A stretch of DNA of 64,000 bases from Solirubrobacteraceae bacterium (GTDB lineage: Bacteria; Actinomycetota; Thermoleophilia; Solirubrobacterales; Solirubrobacteraceae). The DNA lies in the NCBI GenBank assembly GCA_023230855.1, contig JALNWQ010000005.1, positions 186,001 to 250,000 on the forward strand, read 5' to 3'. Below, in pieces: positions 6,120 to 14,378 of the stretch (position 1 is its first letter; every line of letters starts with the position of its first letter). Below the pieces are notes generated by a model. It had not been told where the DNA came from. It did no database searches and saw only the letters and a program-made list of their open reading frames with translations. Position numbers and translations under genes: made by a program.

Positions 6120-7550
6120 TCAGAGCGCCTTGAGCTCCTCGGTGATCGCCTCGACGGACGCCTTGGCGTCGCCGAAGAGCATGCTCGTCTTGGGATCGAC
6201 GAACAGCGGGTTGTCGATGCCGGCGTAGCCGGAGCTCATCGACCGCTTGAGCACGATCGTCGACTGCGACTCGTCGACGTTGAGGATCGGCATCCCGTAG
6301 ATCGGGCTGTCGGCCTTGTTGCGCGCGTCGGGGTTCGTGACGTCGTTGGCGCCGATGACGAGCGACACGTCGGTGCGCTTGAACTCGCCGTTGATGTCGT
6401 CCATCTCCTTGAGCTGGTCGTACGGCACGTCCGCCTCGGCCAGCAGCACGTTCATGTGCCCCGGCATCCGCCCGGCGACCGGGTGGATGGCGTACTTCAC
6501 CTCGACGCCCTTCTCCTCGAGCAGGTTCGCCATCTCCTTGACGGCGTGCTGGGCCTGCGACACCGCCATGCCGTACCCGGGCACGACGACGACGAGGCGC
6601 GCGTACGCCATCTGGATCGCGACGTCGGACGCGCTCGTCGCGCGGACGGTGCCGCCACCGGCGCCGGTCGGGCCGGCGGCCGCCTCGCCACCGCCGCCAC
6701 CGAACCCGCCGGCGATGACGCTGATGATCGTCCGGTTCATGGCGATCGCCATCTGCTGGGTGAGGATGGTGCCGGACGCGCCGACGATCATGCCCGCGAC
6801 GATGAGCGCCTGGTTGTCGAGCGCGACGCCCGCGGCGGCCGCGGCCAGGCCGGTGAACGCGTTGAGCAGCGAGATGACGACCGGCATGTCGGCGCCGCCG
6901 ATCGGCAGCACGAGGAGCAGCCCGAACAGCGCGGCGAGCACGAGCGCGCCGATGATGAGGATCTCGCTCGTCGAGCCGGCCGCGATCGCGACCGTGCACG
7001 CGATCGCGCCGAGGCCGACCAGCGCCTGGACCGGCAACTGGAGCGGGCCCAGCGTCACCGGCGACCCGGTGATGAGCTCCTGGAGCTTGCCGAACGCGAC
7101 GTTCGAGCCCCAGAACGAGATCGACCCGATGAGCAGCGAGAACAGCGAGAAGATCACGACGTAGGTCGACGTGAACTCGAAGCCGTTGGTGGTGCGGAAC
7201 TCCGCCCACGCGATGAGCGCGACCGCGCCGCCGCCGACGCCGTTGAAGAGCGCCACCATCTGCGGCATCGCCGTCATCTTCACCTTCTGCGCAGCGGGGA
7301 CGCCGATGGCGAACCCGATCGCGGAGCCGATGACGATGAGCGCCGTGTTGTGGAACGGGTCCACGAGCAGCGTCGCGATGACGGCGATGACCATGCCGAC
7401 CGCGGCGATCCGGTTGCCGCGCACGGCGGTCTTCGGACCGGTCAGGCCGGACAGGCCGTAGATGAAGAGCGAGAAGGCGACGATGTACAGCGCCACCTTG
7501 AAGTCGGCGTCGGTGAGCAGCGACGCCACGGGCGTGGTGGTCGCCGACAT
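6120..7550 (-). CDS. pntB: NAD(P) transhydrogenase subunit beta
   Basis: 476 residues. The N-terminal 270 residues are membrane-embedded, with about nine hydrophobic helices (for example KVALYIVAFSLFIYGLSGL and VALFNGVGGGAVALIAW). A Gly/Ala linker follows, then the NADP(H)-binding domain III with VVPGYGMAVSQAQH, YAIHPVAGRMPGHMNVLLAEA and GANDVTNPDA. The complex moves a hydride from NADH to NADP+ using the proton gradient, which supplies NADPH. The ATG overlaps the stop of the preceding gene as TGATG; a GTG one codon earlier is less likely. It is the last gene of the pntA1-pntA2-pntB operon. Confidence 0.97.
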   Translation of the reverse strand: MSATTTPVASLLTDADFKVALYIVAFSLFIYGLSGLTGPKTAVRGNRIAAVGMVIAVIATLLVDPFHNTALIVIGSAIGFAIGVPAAQKVKMTAMPQMVALFNGVGGGAVALIAWAEFRTTNGFEFTSTYVVIFSLFSLLIGSISFWGSNVAFGKLQELITGSPVTLGPLQLPVQALVGLGAIACTVAIAAGSTSEILIIGALVLAALFGLLLVLPIGGADMPVVISLLNAFTGLAAAAAGVALDNQALIVAGMIVGASGTILTQQMAIAMNRTIISVIAGGFGGGGGEAAAGPTGAGGGTVRATSASDVAIQMAYARLVVVVPGYGMAVSQAQHAVKEMANLLEEKGVEVKYAIHPVAGRMPGHMNVLLAEADVPYDQLKEMDDINGEFKRTDVSLVIGANDVTNPDARNKADSPIYGMPILNVDESQSTIVLKRSMSSGYAGIDNPLFVDPKTSMLFGDAKASVEAITEELKAL

Positions 7551-7918
7551 CACTTGCCGCCCTTCGTCTCGCCCGCCGCGTCCTTCTTCGGCTCGGGCTT
7601 GTGCTTGAACATCTCGAGCATCCTGTCGGTGACGACGAAGCCGCCGACGACGTTGATCGCGCCGAACACGAGCGCGACGAAGAGGATGATCGTCGTCGCG
7701 GTGTCGAGGTCGGCCGACACCGCCAGCAGGTACAGGCCGCCGAGCACGACGATGCCGTGGATGGCGTTCGTGCCCGACATGAGCGGCGTGTGGAGCGTGT
7801 TGGGGACCTTGGAGATCACCGCGTAGCCCACGAACCCGCTGAGCACGAGGATCGAGAGGTTGATGACGAGCGTGCCGGGCTCACCGGCAGCGGCGCTCGC
7901 CAGGATCTGCAGGGACAT
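7550..7918 (-). CDS. pntA2: NAD(P) transhydrogenase subunit alpha part 2 (membrane)
   Basis: 122 residues with three or four hydrophobic helices (INLSILVLSGFVGYAVI, IHGIVVLGGLYLLAV, ATTIILFVALVFGAINVVGGFVV), followed by DRMLEMFKHKPEPKK at the cytosolic end. This is the separate membrane piece seen in three-subunit transhydrogenases such as that of Rhodospirillum rubrum; in E. coli it is fused to PntA. It overlaps both neighbours by TGATG, so translation of the three genes is coupled. The C-terminus is Lys-rich, as is usual. Confidence 0.95.
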   Translation of the reverse strand: MSLQILASAAAGEPGTLVINLSILVLSGFVGYAVISKVPNTLHTPLMSGTNAIHGIVVLGGLYLLAVSADLDTATTIILFVALVFGAINVVGGFVVTDRMLEMFKHKPEPKKDAAGETKGGK

Positions 7919-9060
7919 CAGGCGGCTCCCTCGACGGTCTTCTTCGCACCGGGGTGGACGATCTCGCCGTCCTTGGTGATCGCCGCGCCGGCGATGATCT
8001 CGTCCTCGAAGTCGAGCTTGAGGACCGGCTCCTGGGAGCCCTCGGGCGTGTCGAGCATGAGCTCGATGAGCGCCTGGACGTTGCGGGCGTAGAGCTGCGA
8101 CGCGTGCTCGGGCATCGTCGCCGCGAGGTTCGCGGGCGAGACGATCGTCACGTCGTGCTTGACGACGGTCTGGCCGGGCTCGGTGAGCTCGCAGTTGCCG
8201 CCGGTCTCGCCGGCCAGGTCGATGATGACCGAGCCGGGGCGCATGCCCTCCACGGCCTCGGCGGTCACGAGCCGCGGCGCGGGACGGCCGGGCACGAGCG
8301 CGGTCGTGATGACGACGTCGAAGCCCTTCGTCGCGTCGGTCAGCGCCTGCTGCTGCTGCGCGCGCTCCTCGGCGGTGAGCTCGCGGGCGTAGCCGCCCTC
8401 GCCGGCGGCGTCGATGCCGAGGTCCAGCCAGGTGGCGCCGAGCGACTCGACCTGCTCGGCCGTCTCGGGCCGCACGTCGTAGCCGGTCGTCTTCGCGCCC
8501 AGGCGGCGGGCGGTGGCCAGCGCCTGCAGGCCGGCGACGCCGATGCCGAGCACGAGGACCTTGGCCGGCGGGATCGTGCCGGCGGCGGTCATGAGCATCG
8601 GGAAGAACCGCGTGGCGTGGTCGGCGGCCAACAGGACCGACTTGTAGCCGGCGACGTTGGACTGCGACGACAGCGCATCCATCGACTGCGCCCGCGAGAT
8701 CCGCGGGATCGCCTCCATGGCGAACGCCGTGACGCCCTTGTCGCGCAGCGCCGTGGCGGTCTGCGGCGACGACAGCGGCGCGAGGAACCCGATGAGCAGG
8801 GACGACCCCCCAAGCCGTCCGATCTCCTCGGTGGTCGGCGGAGCGACCTTGACGACGACGTCGGCGGACCAGACGTCGGGCGTCACGGTCGCGCCGGCCT
8901 CGGCGTACAGCGCGTCGGGGATGAGCGCGGACTCGCCCGCGCCCGGCTCCACCAGCACCTGCACGCCCTTGCCGCCCAGTCGCTTGACGACGTCGGGCAC
9001 GAGGGCCACGCGACGCTCGTCGGCGGCGACCTCGCGCGGTACGCCCACGGTGACGGTCAT
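7918..9060 (-). CDS. pntA1: NAD(P) transhydrogenase subunit alpha part 1 (NAD-binding)
   Basis: 380 residues, soluble. It shares the alanine dehydrogenase/PntA fold: VGVPREVAADERRVALVPDVV at the N-terminus, AMEAIPRISRAQSMDALSSQ, the dinucleotide motif LGIGVAGLQALATARRLGA with the following YDVRPE, and VIIDLAGETGGNCELT. It binds NAD(H) and passes hydride to PntB. The ATG was chosen at the conserved MTVTVGVPRE; GGAG lies 2-3 nt upstream, rather close. It is the first gene of the operon and follows a 382-bp intergenic region with a possible distal promoter. Confidence 0.96.
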   Translation of the reverse strand: MTVTVGVPREVAADERRVALVPDVVKRLGGKGVQVLVEPGAGESALIPDALYAEAGATVTPDVWSADVVVKVAPPTTEEIGRLGGSSLLIGFLAPLSSPQTATALRDKGVTAFAMEAIPRISRAQSMDALSSQSNVAGYKSVLLAADHATRFFPMLMTAAGTIPPAKVLVLGIGVAGLQALATARRLGAKTTGYDVRPETAEQVESLGATWLDLGIDAAGEGGYARELTAEERAQQQQALTDATKGFDVVITTALVPGRPAPRLVTAEAVEGMRPGSVIIDLAGETGGNCELTEPGQTVVKHDVTIVSPANLAATMPEHASQLYARNVQALIELMLDTPEGSQEPVLKLDFEDEIIAGAAITKDGEIVHPGAKKTVEGAA

Positions 9061-9350
9061 GGCTCCACCGCTCTCGTTCGACGCACGGCAGTTGCAAGGG
9101 ACACGAACGGACCTCCAAGGTCGTTGACGGCGACGCCGCTTCCTCTGGCGCGGCGTTCGTCGGGGCCCACGAGACGCCCCCACTGGCGTCGCGCTCCGGC
9201 CCCGAAGCGTTGCGAAGTATGCCGAACCGGTCCGATGGGGAGCGGCGCGTGCACGACGGCGGCCGGAGGAGCCGCCGACGACGGCGGATCCACGGCCCGG
9301 GCGGGGCTCCACCACGACGGATCGGACGGCCGGGGACGCGACACGCGTTC

Positions 9351-9356
9351 AACCTA
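9351..9356 (-). promoter_or_regulatory. possible -10 box of the pnt operon
   Basis: TAGGTT on the minus strand, within GGTTGGTAGGTT, in the least GC-rich part of the intergenic region. No clear -35, and the implied 5' leader is unusually long, so this is a weak call. Confidence 0.3.
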
Positions 9357-9428
9357 CCAACCGTTTGGCGGGCATGCCGCACGAGTCGTCGCGGGCCTCG
9401 CGGTGGCGCCGCGGACGGGCGCGCCGCC

Positions 9429-9434
9429 TACCAT
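9429..9434 (+). promoter_or_regulatory. -10 box TACCAT for a leaderless transcript
   Basis: TACCAT lies 8 nt before the ATG at 9443. It fixes the start at the residue directly before the hydrophobic signal sequence. Confidence 0.55.
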
Positions 9435-9442
9435 GCCCGGCG

Positions 9443-10633
9443 ATGCGCCTCCGCCTCGTCCTCGCGTCGCTCGCCGTCGCCGTCGTCCTCGTCGGGGTCG
9501 CCCCGACGGCCCGACCGCTCTCCGGCCCATCGACCGCCGTCGCCGCGTCGTCGAATCAGCAGGGCGGCTCGACGGACGACGCCCGACGCTCGTCCTCCAA
9601 GGGCAAGCAGTCGTCGACGTCCACCCTCCGCCGGTCGACGACGCCGCCGAAGGGCCTGCAGGACATGGCGATGTCGCTGTCGGACGACCCGCGGGTGCGG
9701 GACGACTTCTGGGTCGCCGTCGAGCGGGCCCGCGTCACCCGGATCCGGATCCTCGTCAACTGGTACGGGTCGGCGGTGCGCCCCGATCCCGTGGTGCTGG
9801 ACCGCGTGCGCCGCGCGATGCGCGAGGGCCTCGATCACGGCGCGCGGACCATCGTCGGCATCTACGCCCCGATCGCCAACCCCACCAACGGCGACATCAA
9901 GGTCACGAGCCGCCTCGTGTCGCGGTTCCGCCGGTTCACGAAGGCCCTCGCGAAGGGCGTCGAGGACCTGCGCCCCTACGCGTACCTCACGTGGAACGAG
10001 CCGAACTACTGGACGATGTGGCCGGCGAAGCACCCCCGCCGGTGGGTGACGATGTCGAACGCCGGGTACCGCGGGTTCAAGGCCGGAGACCGGCGCACGC
10101 AGGTGCTCGTCGGCGAGACCGCCCCGTACAGCCGCAGCCGCAAGGGCCAGGACCCCGGGCTCTTCATGCGGCGGGCGCTCTGCCTGACGTCGGGCTACCG
10201 CAGCCGCACCCCGTCGCGCAGCTGCCGCAAGCGCCTGCTCGGCGACGGGATCGGCATCCACGCCCACGACTTCGTCCACAACCCGCGCTACCGACGCCGT
10301 CCCGCCGACGCGTGGACGATCGGCAACCTCGCCAAGGTCCGCCGGCAGCTCGGGCGCATGGCCGACGCCGGCCGGATCTCGCGCAAGGCGTCGCGCAACC
10401 TCCACATCACCGAGTTCGCCTACCGCAGCCGCGGGTCGAGCCGGACCGGCGACCGACGCCAGGCGACGTGGCTGCGCCGGGCGTGGAAGGAGGCGGAGCG
10501 CCACGGGGTGCGGTCGTTCTTCTGGTACCAGCTCCGCGACCCGGGCGCGGAGCACACGTGGGCGTCGGGCCTGCAGTCGGAGACCGGCCGACCCGTCCGT
10601 CGCGTCTGGCGCACGTTCCGCTACCTGCGCTAG
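9443..10633 (+). CDS. secreted glycoside hydrolase-like protein (clan GH-A type)
   Basis: 396 residues with a signal peptide (LRLVLASLAVAVVLVGVAPTA). A Ser/Gln/Lys-rich linker runs to about residue 70, then a TIM-barrel-like domain. Glu186 in LTWNEPNYWT fits the acid/base residue of clan GH-A (Asn-Glu-Pro at strand 4). Glu324 in HITEFAYRS fits the nucleophile at strand 7. The domain resembles GH39-like or cellulase-like barrels, but the family cannot be fixed. The end (RSFFWYQLRD and WRTFRYLR) is common in actinobacterial members. It would act on a polysaccharide outside the cell. A second protein with the same motifs is encoded at 25122-26603. It stands alone, convergent with aat. Confidence 0.8.
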   Translation: MRLRLVLASLAVAVVLVGVAPTARPLSGPSTAVAASSNQQGGSTDDARRSSSKGKQSSTSTLRRSTTPPKGLQDMAMSLSDDPRVRDDFWVAVERARVTRIRILVNWYGSAVRPDPVVLDRVRRAMREGLDHGARTIVGIYAPIANPTNGDIKVTSRLVSRFRRFTKALAKGVEDLRPYAYLTWNEPNYWTMWPAKHPRRWVTMSNAGYRGFKAGDRRTQVLVGETAPYSRSRKGQDPGLFMRRALCLTSGYRSRTPSRSCRKRLLGDGIGIHAHDFVHNPRYRRRPADAWTIGNLAKVRRQLGRMADAGRISRKASRNLHITEFAYRSRGSSRTGDRRQATWLRRAWKEAERHGVRSFFWYQLRDPGAEHTWASGLQSETGRPVRRVWRTFRYLR

Positions 10634-10636
10634 CCG

Positions 10637-10655
10637 GCGCCGACGCCACCGGCGC
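10637..10655. terminator. hairpin after the glycosidase gene
   Basis: GCGCCG and CGGCGC, 6 bp, with a 7-nt loop, just after the TAG stop. It lies between convergent genes and has no U-tract. Confidence 0.4.
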
Positions 10656-10704
10656 GCGACGGCGACGGTCGGCGCGTGGCACGGGGCCGGATGCCCGGGT
10701 CCGG

Positions 10705-11403
10705 TCAGCCGCGAAGCCGCGCGACGAGGGCGGCGGTCGTCCGCGGCCCGGCGGCCGGGTCGAGCCGTCGCGGCCGGACGCCAGCGCCGATCGCCGCCTC
10801 CAGCCGCCGCAGGTACTCGCCCTCCGGCACCTCCACGACGCCGAGCCGCGCCGTGTGCGGGGTGCGTTGCTGGACGTCGAGGAGCCGATGCCCGGCGTCG
10901 GCGAGCCGCACCACCGCCGACAGGACCGCGGCGCTGCCGGCGTCGGGCGCGTCGTGGAACATCGACTCCAGGGTGTGCGCACGCCCGATCCCGACGCCGA
11001 ACGCCCCGCCGACGAGGCGCGCCCCGTCCCACACCTCGAAGCTCCGCGCGTGGCCCCAGCGGTGCAGCGCCCGGTAGGCGCGCGCCAGGCGCGGGGTGAG
11101 CCACACCTCGCCGCTCGCCAGGCCGGGCCGCTCGCCGCAGCGGTCGACGACGTCGGCGAACGCCCGGTCGACGGTCAGCGCGTACGCGTGCCGGCGCAGC
11201 GTCCGGGCGAGCGTCCGCGGCAACCGGGGGGCGTCGAGCGGCAGGATCGCGCGCGGGTCGCTGCGGTACGCCGCCACGCGGAACCGCCCCTCCGCGTCGC
11301 AGGTGTCCATCGGGAACGCGCCCTGCTCGTAGACGAAGAGCATCCCCGGCGGGTCGAGGATCCAGGCGCCGTCGTCGGCGGGATCGGCGGTGGCGGGGTC
11401 CAC
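10705..11403 (-). CDS. aat: leucyl/phenylalanyl-tRNA-protein transferase
   Basis: 232 residues. It transfers Leu or Phe from aminoacyl-tRNA to N-terminal Lys/Arg of proteins, marking them for ClpAP/ClpS degradation (N-degron pathway). Family marks are GMLFVYEQGAFPM near the N-terminus, YRSDPRAILPLD, the block SFEVWDGARLVGGAFGVGIGRAHTLESMF and LLDVQQRTPHTARLGVVEVP. The start is GTG, 7 nt after the stop of the hydrolase gene, so the two genes are probably cotranscribed. The canonical SMFS is SMFH here. The cysteine spacing carries no special mark. The family is confident. Confidence 0.93.
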   Translation of the reverse strand: MDPATADPADDGAWILDPPGMLFVYEQGAFPMDTCDAEGRFRVAAYRSDPRAILPLDAPRLPRTLARTLRRHAYALTVDRAFADVVDRCGERPGLASGEVWLTPRLARAYRALHRWGHARSFEVWDGARLVGGAFGVGIGRAHTLESMFHDAPDAGSAAVLSAVVRLADAGHRLLDVQQRTPHTARLGVVEVPEGEYLRRLEAAIGAGVRPRRLDPAAGPRTTAALVARLRG

Positions 11404-11410
11404 GGCCGCC

Positions 11411-12205
11411 TCAGTCGTCGAGGGTCGCCGTGAGCTCGGCGACGACCCGCGACAGCTGCCCGCCCTGCCACGCGATCGGCGACCGGCCCTCCTCCTCGAC
11501 GACGAGCCGGGCGCCGGGGATCGCGGCGGCGTACCGCTCGGCGACGGCGAGCGGATGCCCCGGGTCGGCCTCGTCGCGGTCGCCGACGACGACGGTCGGC
11601 GCGGTGATCGATCCGAGCTGCGCGACGTCGTCGAACGGCGCGCTGCGCGACACCGCCCGGATCGCGTCGGCGACCGCCCGGGGATGCTCGTGGACGGCGA
11701 GCCGCTGCGCGACGACGCGCCGGACGGTGTCGCGCCACTGCTCCGGCAGGTCGTCGAACCGGTACGCGTCGACGAACCCCTCCGCGCCGCCGCGGTCCAG
11801 GCCGCCGGCGAGCCGGTCCCAGCGGGCGTGGGCGCGCGGGTCGGCCTCGTTGCCGGGCAGGAACGCCGGGGTGACGAGGACGAGCCCCGCCACCCGCGAC
11901 GGATCGGTGAGCGCCAGCCGCACCGCGGTGTGGGCCCCCATCGACGCGCCGACGAGCACCGCCGCGTCGACGTCGTGGTCGTCGAGGACCCGGACGAGGT
12001 CGTCGGCCAGGTCCTCGTAGCGGTAGGCGGCCGGGTCGTCGGCCGGGTCGGAGCGGCCGTGGCCGCGGGCGTCGTAGGCGATGACCCGGTGCCCGTGGCG
12101 CTCCAGGTGGCGGCTGCCCATGACGACGTACCGGTGGCTGGCGGTCAGGCCGTGCAGCAGCACGACCGGCCGTCCCTCTCCCGCGTCCTCGACGTAGAGC
12201 GACAT
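11411..12205 (-). CDS. alpha/beta hydrolase, catalytic histidine replaced
   Basis: 264 residues, alpha/beta-hydrolase fold. The oxyanion segment is VLLHGLTASH. Further marks are the DARGHGRSD turn, the nucleophile elbow GASMG with the catalytic Ser, and an acidic residue in VVGDRDEADPGHPL. In this family the last catalytic residue is His in a GHSP-type motif near the C-terminus. Here the aligned place reads EEEGRSPIAWQGG, with Arg instead of His and no other His downstream. The enzyme may be inactive as a hydrolase or use a different mechanism. The ATG was chosen at MSLYVEDAG; an upstream extension is possible. It precedes aat closely, but a functional link is not evident. Confidence 0.88.
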   Translation of the reverse strand: MSLYVEDAGEGRPVVLLHGLTASHRYVVMGSRHLERHGHRVIAYDARGHGRSDPADDPAAYRYEDLADDLVRVLDDHDVDAAVLVGASMGAHTAVRLALTDPSRVAGLVLVTPAFLPGNEADPRAHARWDRLAGGLDRGGAEGFVDAYRFDDLPEQWRDTVRRVVAQRLAVHEHPRAVADAIRAVSRSAPFDDVAQLGSITAPTVVVGDRDEADPGHPLAVAERYAAAIPGARLVVEEEGRSPIAWQGGQLSRVVAELTATLDD

Positions 12206-12272
12206 GCCCCCATCCTGCCGCACCGTGCGCGTGCGCCGCGACGCACCGACCGATGCCGGCGGGCCGACGGGG

Positions 12273-13343
12273 TCAGAGCGCGAGCGCGAGCTGCACGCCG
12301 GGCCCGTCGACGAGCTCCAGGCCGGCCATCCGCACCCCCAGCAGCCGCACCGGCGCGGGCGGGTCGTACTCGCGCAGCAGCGCGGTCGCGGTCTCGACGA
12401 CGAGCTCGACGTCGTCGGCGGCGACGGGGAGCGTCCGTGACCGGGTGACGGTCGTGAAGTCCGCCAGGCGCACCTTGATCCCGACGGTGCGGCCGCGGCG
12501 GCCCTGGTCGTCGAGCGCGGCGACGAGCCGCTCGGCCAGGCGGCGCAGCTCGGCCTCCTGCACGTCGCGGTCGGCGATGTCGACGGAGAACGTCGTCTCG
12601 CGGCTCTCCGACACCGGCTCGCGGACGGGGACGACCGGGTCGTCGTCGTCGAACCGGCAGCGCCGCCAGAGCCACGGCCCGTTGCGCTCGCCGAACCAGT
12701 CGGCGAGGACGTCGACGTCGACCGCCGCGAGCGCCCGGATCGTCGCGACCCCGCGCCCGGCGAGCGCGGCCGCGGTCCGCGGGCCGACCCCGGGCAGCAG
12801 CGACGGCGGATCGTCGGCCCAGCGCCGCCAGGCGTCGCGGCGGTCCAGCACGACGAAGCCGCGGGGCTTCTCGGCGTCGGAGGCGAGCTTCGCCACGAGC
12901 TTGCTCGGTCCGATCCCGACCGACACGTGCAGCCCGGTCTCGTCGCGCACCCGGTGGACGACGCGGCGCATCGCGGCCTTGGGCGCGAGGAGCCCGGTGA
13001 GCTCGACGTACGCCTCGTCGAGGCTCAGCTGCTGGACGACGTCGACCTCGTCGCGGACGATCGCCATGACCCCGGCCGACGCGTCGCGGTACGCGTCGAG
13101 GTCGGGCGGCACGACGATCGCGTCGGGGCAGCGGCGGCGGGCGGTGACGAGCGGCATCGCCGACCCGACGCCGTGCACCCGCGCCTCGTACGTGGCGGTG
13201 GTGACGACCGACCGCGGTCCGTCGTGGGCGACGATGACGGGCCGGCCGCGCAGCTCCGGTCGTCGCAGCAGCTCGACGGACGCGAAGAACGCGTCGCAGT
13301 CGAGGTGGCCGACGACGCGCCGGGATCGGGCACTCCCGCTCAC
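12273..13343 (-). CDS. dinB: DNA polymerase IV (Y-family)
   Basis: 356 residues. An error-prone polymerase that bypasses damaged template bases. The catalytic acids are Asp15 (GHLDCDAFFASVE) and Asp109-Glu110 (LSLDEAYVEL). YEARVHGVGSAMPL and VGIGPSKLVAKLASDAEKP are palm/finger motifs, and LLPGVGPRTAAALAGRGV is the helix-hairpin-helix of the thumb. The C-terminus VQLALAL may be a beta-clamp binding motif. The start is GTG; a TACGCT box lies 6 nt before it, so the mRNA is probably leaderless. GGAGGG directly abuts the GTG and is too close to act as a normal ribosome site. No LexA box was recognised. Confidence 0.95.
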   Translation of the reverse strand: MSGSARSRRVVGHLDCDAFFASVELLRRPELRGRPVIVAHDGPRSVVTTATYEARVHGVGSAMPLVTARRRCPDAIVVPPDLDAYRDASAGVMAIVRDEVDVVQQLSLDEAYVELTGLLAPKAAMRRVVHRVRDETGLHVSVGIGPSKLVAKLASDAEKPRGFVVLDRRDAWRRWADDPPSLLPGVGPRTAAALAGRGVATIRALAAVDVDVLADWFGERNGPWLWRRCRFDDDDPVVPVREPVSESRETTFSVDIADRDVQEAELRRLAERLVAALDDQGRRGRTVGIKVRLADFTTVTRSRTLPVAADDVELVVETATALLREYDPPAPVRLLGVRMAGLELVDGPGVQLALAL

Positions 13344-13349
13344 CCCTCC

Positions 13350-13355
13350 AGCGTA
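13350..13355 (-). promoter_or_regulatory. -10 box TACGCT of dinB (leaderless)
   Basis: On the minus strand, TACGCT is followed by 6 nt and the GTG start of dinB. Confidence 0.5.
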
Positions 13356-13383
13356 CGCCGGGGGGCGGCGGGAGCGGGCGGGA

Positions 13384-14160
13384 TCAGCGGTCGACGAGGA
13401 CGGTGCCGACGTCGCCGAACCCGACGTGGTTGCGGGTCGCGGCGGTGAGGTCGAACTCGCGGCGCCCGACGTACGGTCCGCGGTCGATGACCCGGGTGCG
13501 GATCTGGCGCTTGCCGACGCGCACGGTGACCTTCGTCCCGCACGGCAGCGACTTGTGGGCGACGCCGTGGGTGCCCGGCGACAGGCGCCCGCCGCAGGCG
13601 AGCGGTCCGCCGTACAGGCCGGGGCCGTAGTACGACGCGTACGCGCGACGGAACCCGTGCAGGCCCTTCACGCCGCGGCGGTCGCCGGTGATCCCGGCGC
13701 GCTTGACGACGCGCAGGCGGCTGGGGACCCGTCCGACGTCGTCGATCCGCTTGGTGATGCGGAACCGCCCCTTGCGGTCGACGGCGTCGCGGGCGACGAC
13801 CTTCCACCGGCCGTCCTCGCGGGTCTCCAGGCGCACCCACAGGCGCTTGGGGGCGTTCGTGACCCGTCCGGAGTAGGCGGCGCGCCGGCCGACCCGCCCG
13901 GCGACGCGCTGGCGGCGCACCCGGATCTCGGTCTTCGCGACCTTCGCGGGAGTGCGGGCGAGCGGCGTCGTGGTGGTCGCCTGCGCGAGCGGCGCTGGAG
14001 CGATGGTCGCGGCGGCGCCGGACGCGGGGACGGCGCCGGTGGTGGCGGTCGTGGGGTCCTCGGGGGTGGCGGCGAGCGCCGGGACGGCGGCGGCCACGGC
14101 CATGGCGGTCCCGGCGAGCACGGCGGCACGGGACGGCGTGACGAGGGAGTCACGGGTCAT
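13384..14160 (-). CDS. RlpA-like secreted protein (double-psi beta-barrel)
   Basis: 258 residues. A signal peptide is present (AAVLAGTAMAVAAAVPALAA), then an Ala/Thr/Pro linker to about residue 70 and a basic beta-rich middle part. The C-terminal 90 residues are an RlpA-type double-psi beta-barrel: ASYYGPGLYGGPLACGGRL, HKSLPCGTKVTVRV, TRVIDRGPYVGRREFDLT and a final VGFGDVGTVLVD. Proteins of this kind act on or bind peptidoglycan glycan strands. The conserved Asp in the RVIDRGPY motif is present. AAGGAG lies 9 nt before the ATG, a classical ribosome site unlike its leaderless neighbours. A c-di-AMP riboswitch precedes it, linking cell-wall remodelling to c-di-AMP as for rpf genes in other actinobacteria. 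Confidence 0.9.
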   Translation of the reverse strand: MTRDSLVTPSRAAVLAGTAMAVAAAVPALAATPEDPTTATTGAVPASGAAATIAPAPLAQATTTTPLARTPAKVAKTEIRVRRQRVAGRVGRRAAYSGRVTNAPKRLWVRLETREDGRWKVVARDAVDRKGRFRITKRIDDVGRVPSRLRVVKRAGITGDRRGVKGLHGFRRAYASYYGPGLYGGPLACGGRLSPGTHGVAHKSLPCGTKVTVRVGKRQIRTRVIDRGPYVGRREFDLTAATRNHVGFGDVGTVLVDR

Positions 14161-14186
14161 CGGTGGTCTCTCCTTGTGGAGACGCC
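14161..14186 (-). promoter_or_regulatory. Shine-Dalgarno-masking hairpin overlapping riboswitch P1
   Basis: In the mRNA, TCTCC-ACAA-GGAGA forms a 5-bp hairpin that contains the AAGGAG ribosome site (14170-14175). Its 5' arm shares two bases with the 3' arm of riboswitch stem P1 (GGCGTC), so the two pairings compete. The direction of regulation cannot be read with certainty. Confidence 0.5.
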
Positions 14187-14359
14187 TACGAGGTGAGCTG
14201 ACGGGCTCGCGGCCCACGGGCCGCCCGGGTGGGCGGTCTCCGTCGGTCGCTACGGACGCGCGATGCGTCCGATTCGCCCCGTGCCGGTCTCCGCCCGTGG
14301 CGGTGTCCGGCTGTTGGGTCCCCCGCTCGGCACGCGCTGACGCGCGCCGACTCGGCGTC
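14181..14359 (-). promoter_or_regulatory. ydaO/yuaA c-di-AMP riboswitch
   Basis: Conserved blocks of the ydaO class appear in order on the minus strand: GAGCGGGGGACCCAACAG, GGGGCGAATCGG, CGTAGCGACCGACG and CGAGCCCGTCAGCTCACC followed by TCGTAGGCG. The closing stem P1 is GACGCC (5') with GGCGTC (3'), a perfect 6-bp match about 179 nt apart. The class binds two c-di-AMP molecules and often controls cell-wall hydrolase and osmolyte genes. Here it lies directly before the rlpA-like gene. Confidence 0.93.
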
Positions 14360-14372
14360 GGTGGGTTACGAC

Positions 14373-14378
14373 AACCTA
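14373..14378 (-). promoter_or_regulatory. -10 box of the riboswitch-rlpA transcript
   Basis: TAGGTT on the minus strand, 13 nt before riboswitch stem P1. Transcription would begin just before the aptamer. No convincing -35. Confidence 0.45.

Larger units (their letters stand above)
9061..9442. other. intergenic region between divergent pntA1 and glycosidase genes
   Basis: No plausible gene. It holds a TAGGTT -10-like box on the minus strand far from pntA1, which would give a leader of about 280 nt, and a leaderless-type box for the rightward gene. I saw no riboswitch fold I recognise in the long leader. Confidence 0.5.

Noticed and set aside
9061..9442. Riboswitch in the possible long leader of pntA1
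   Set aside because: No conserved blocks of known classes were found, and the distal promoter itself is doubtful.
7954..11433. Rightward open frame of over 1,100 codons across pntA1 and aat
   Set aside because: It runs antisense to pntA1 and aat and out of frame with the glycosidase gene; composition is Arg/Gly/Ala nonsense.
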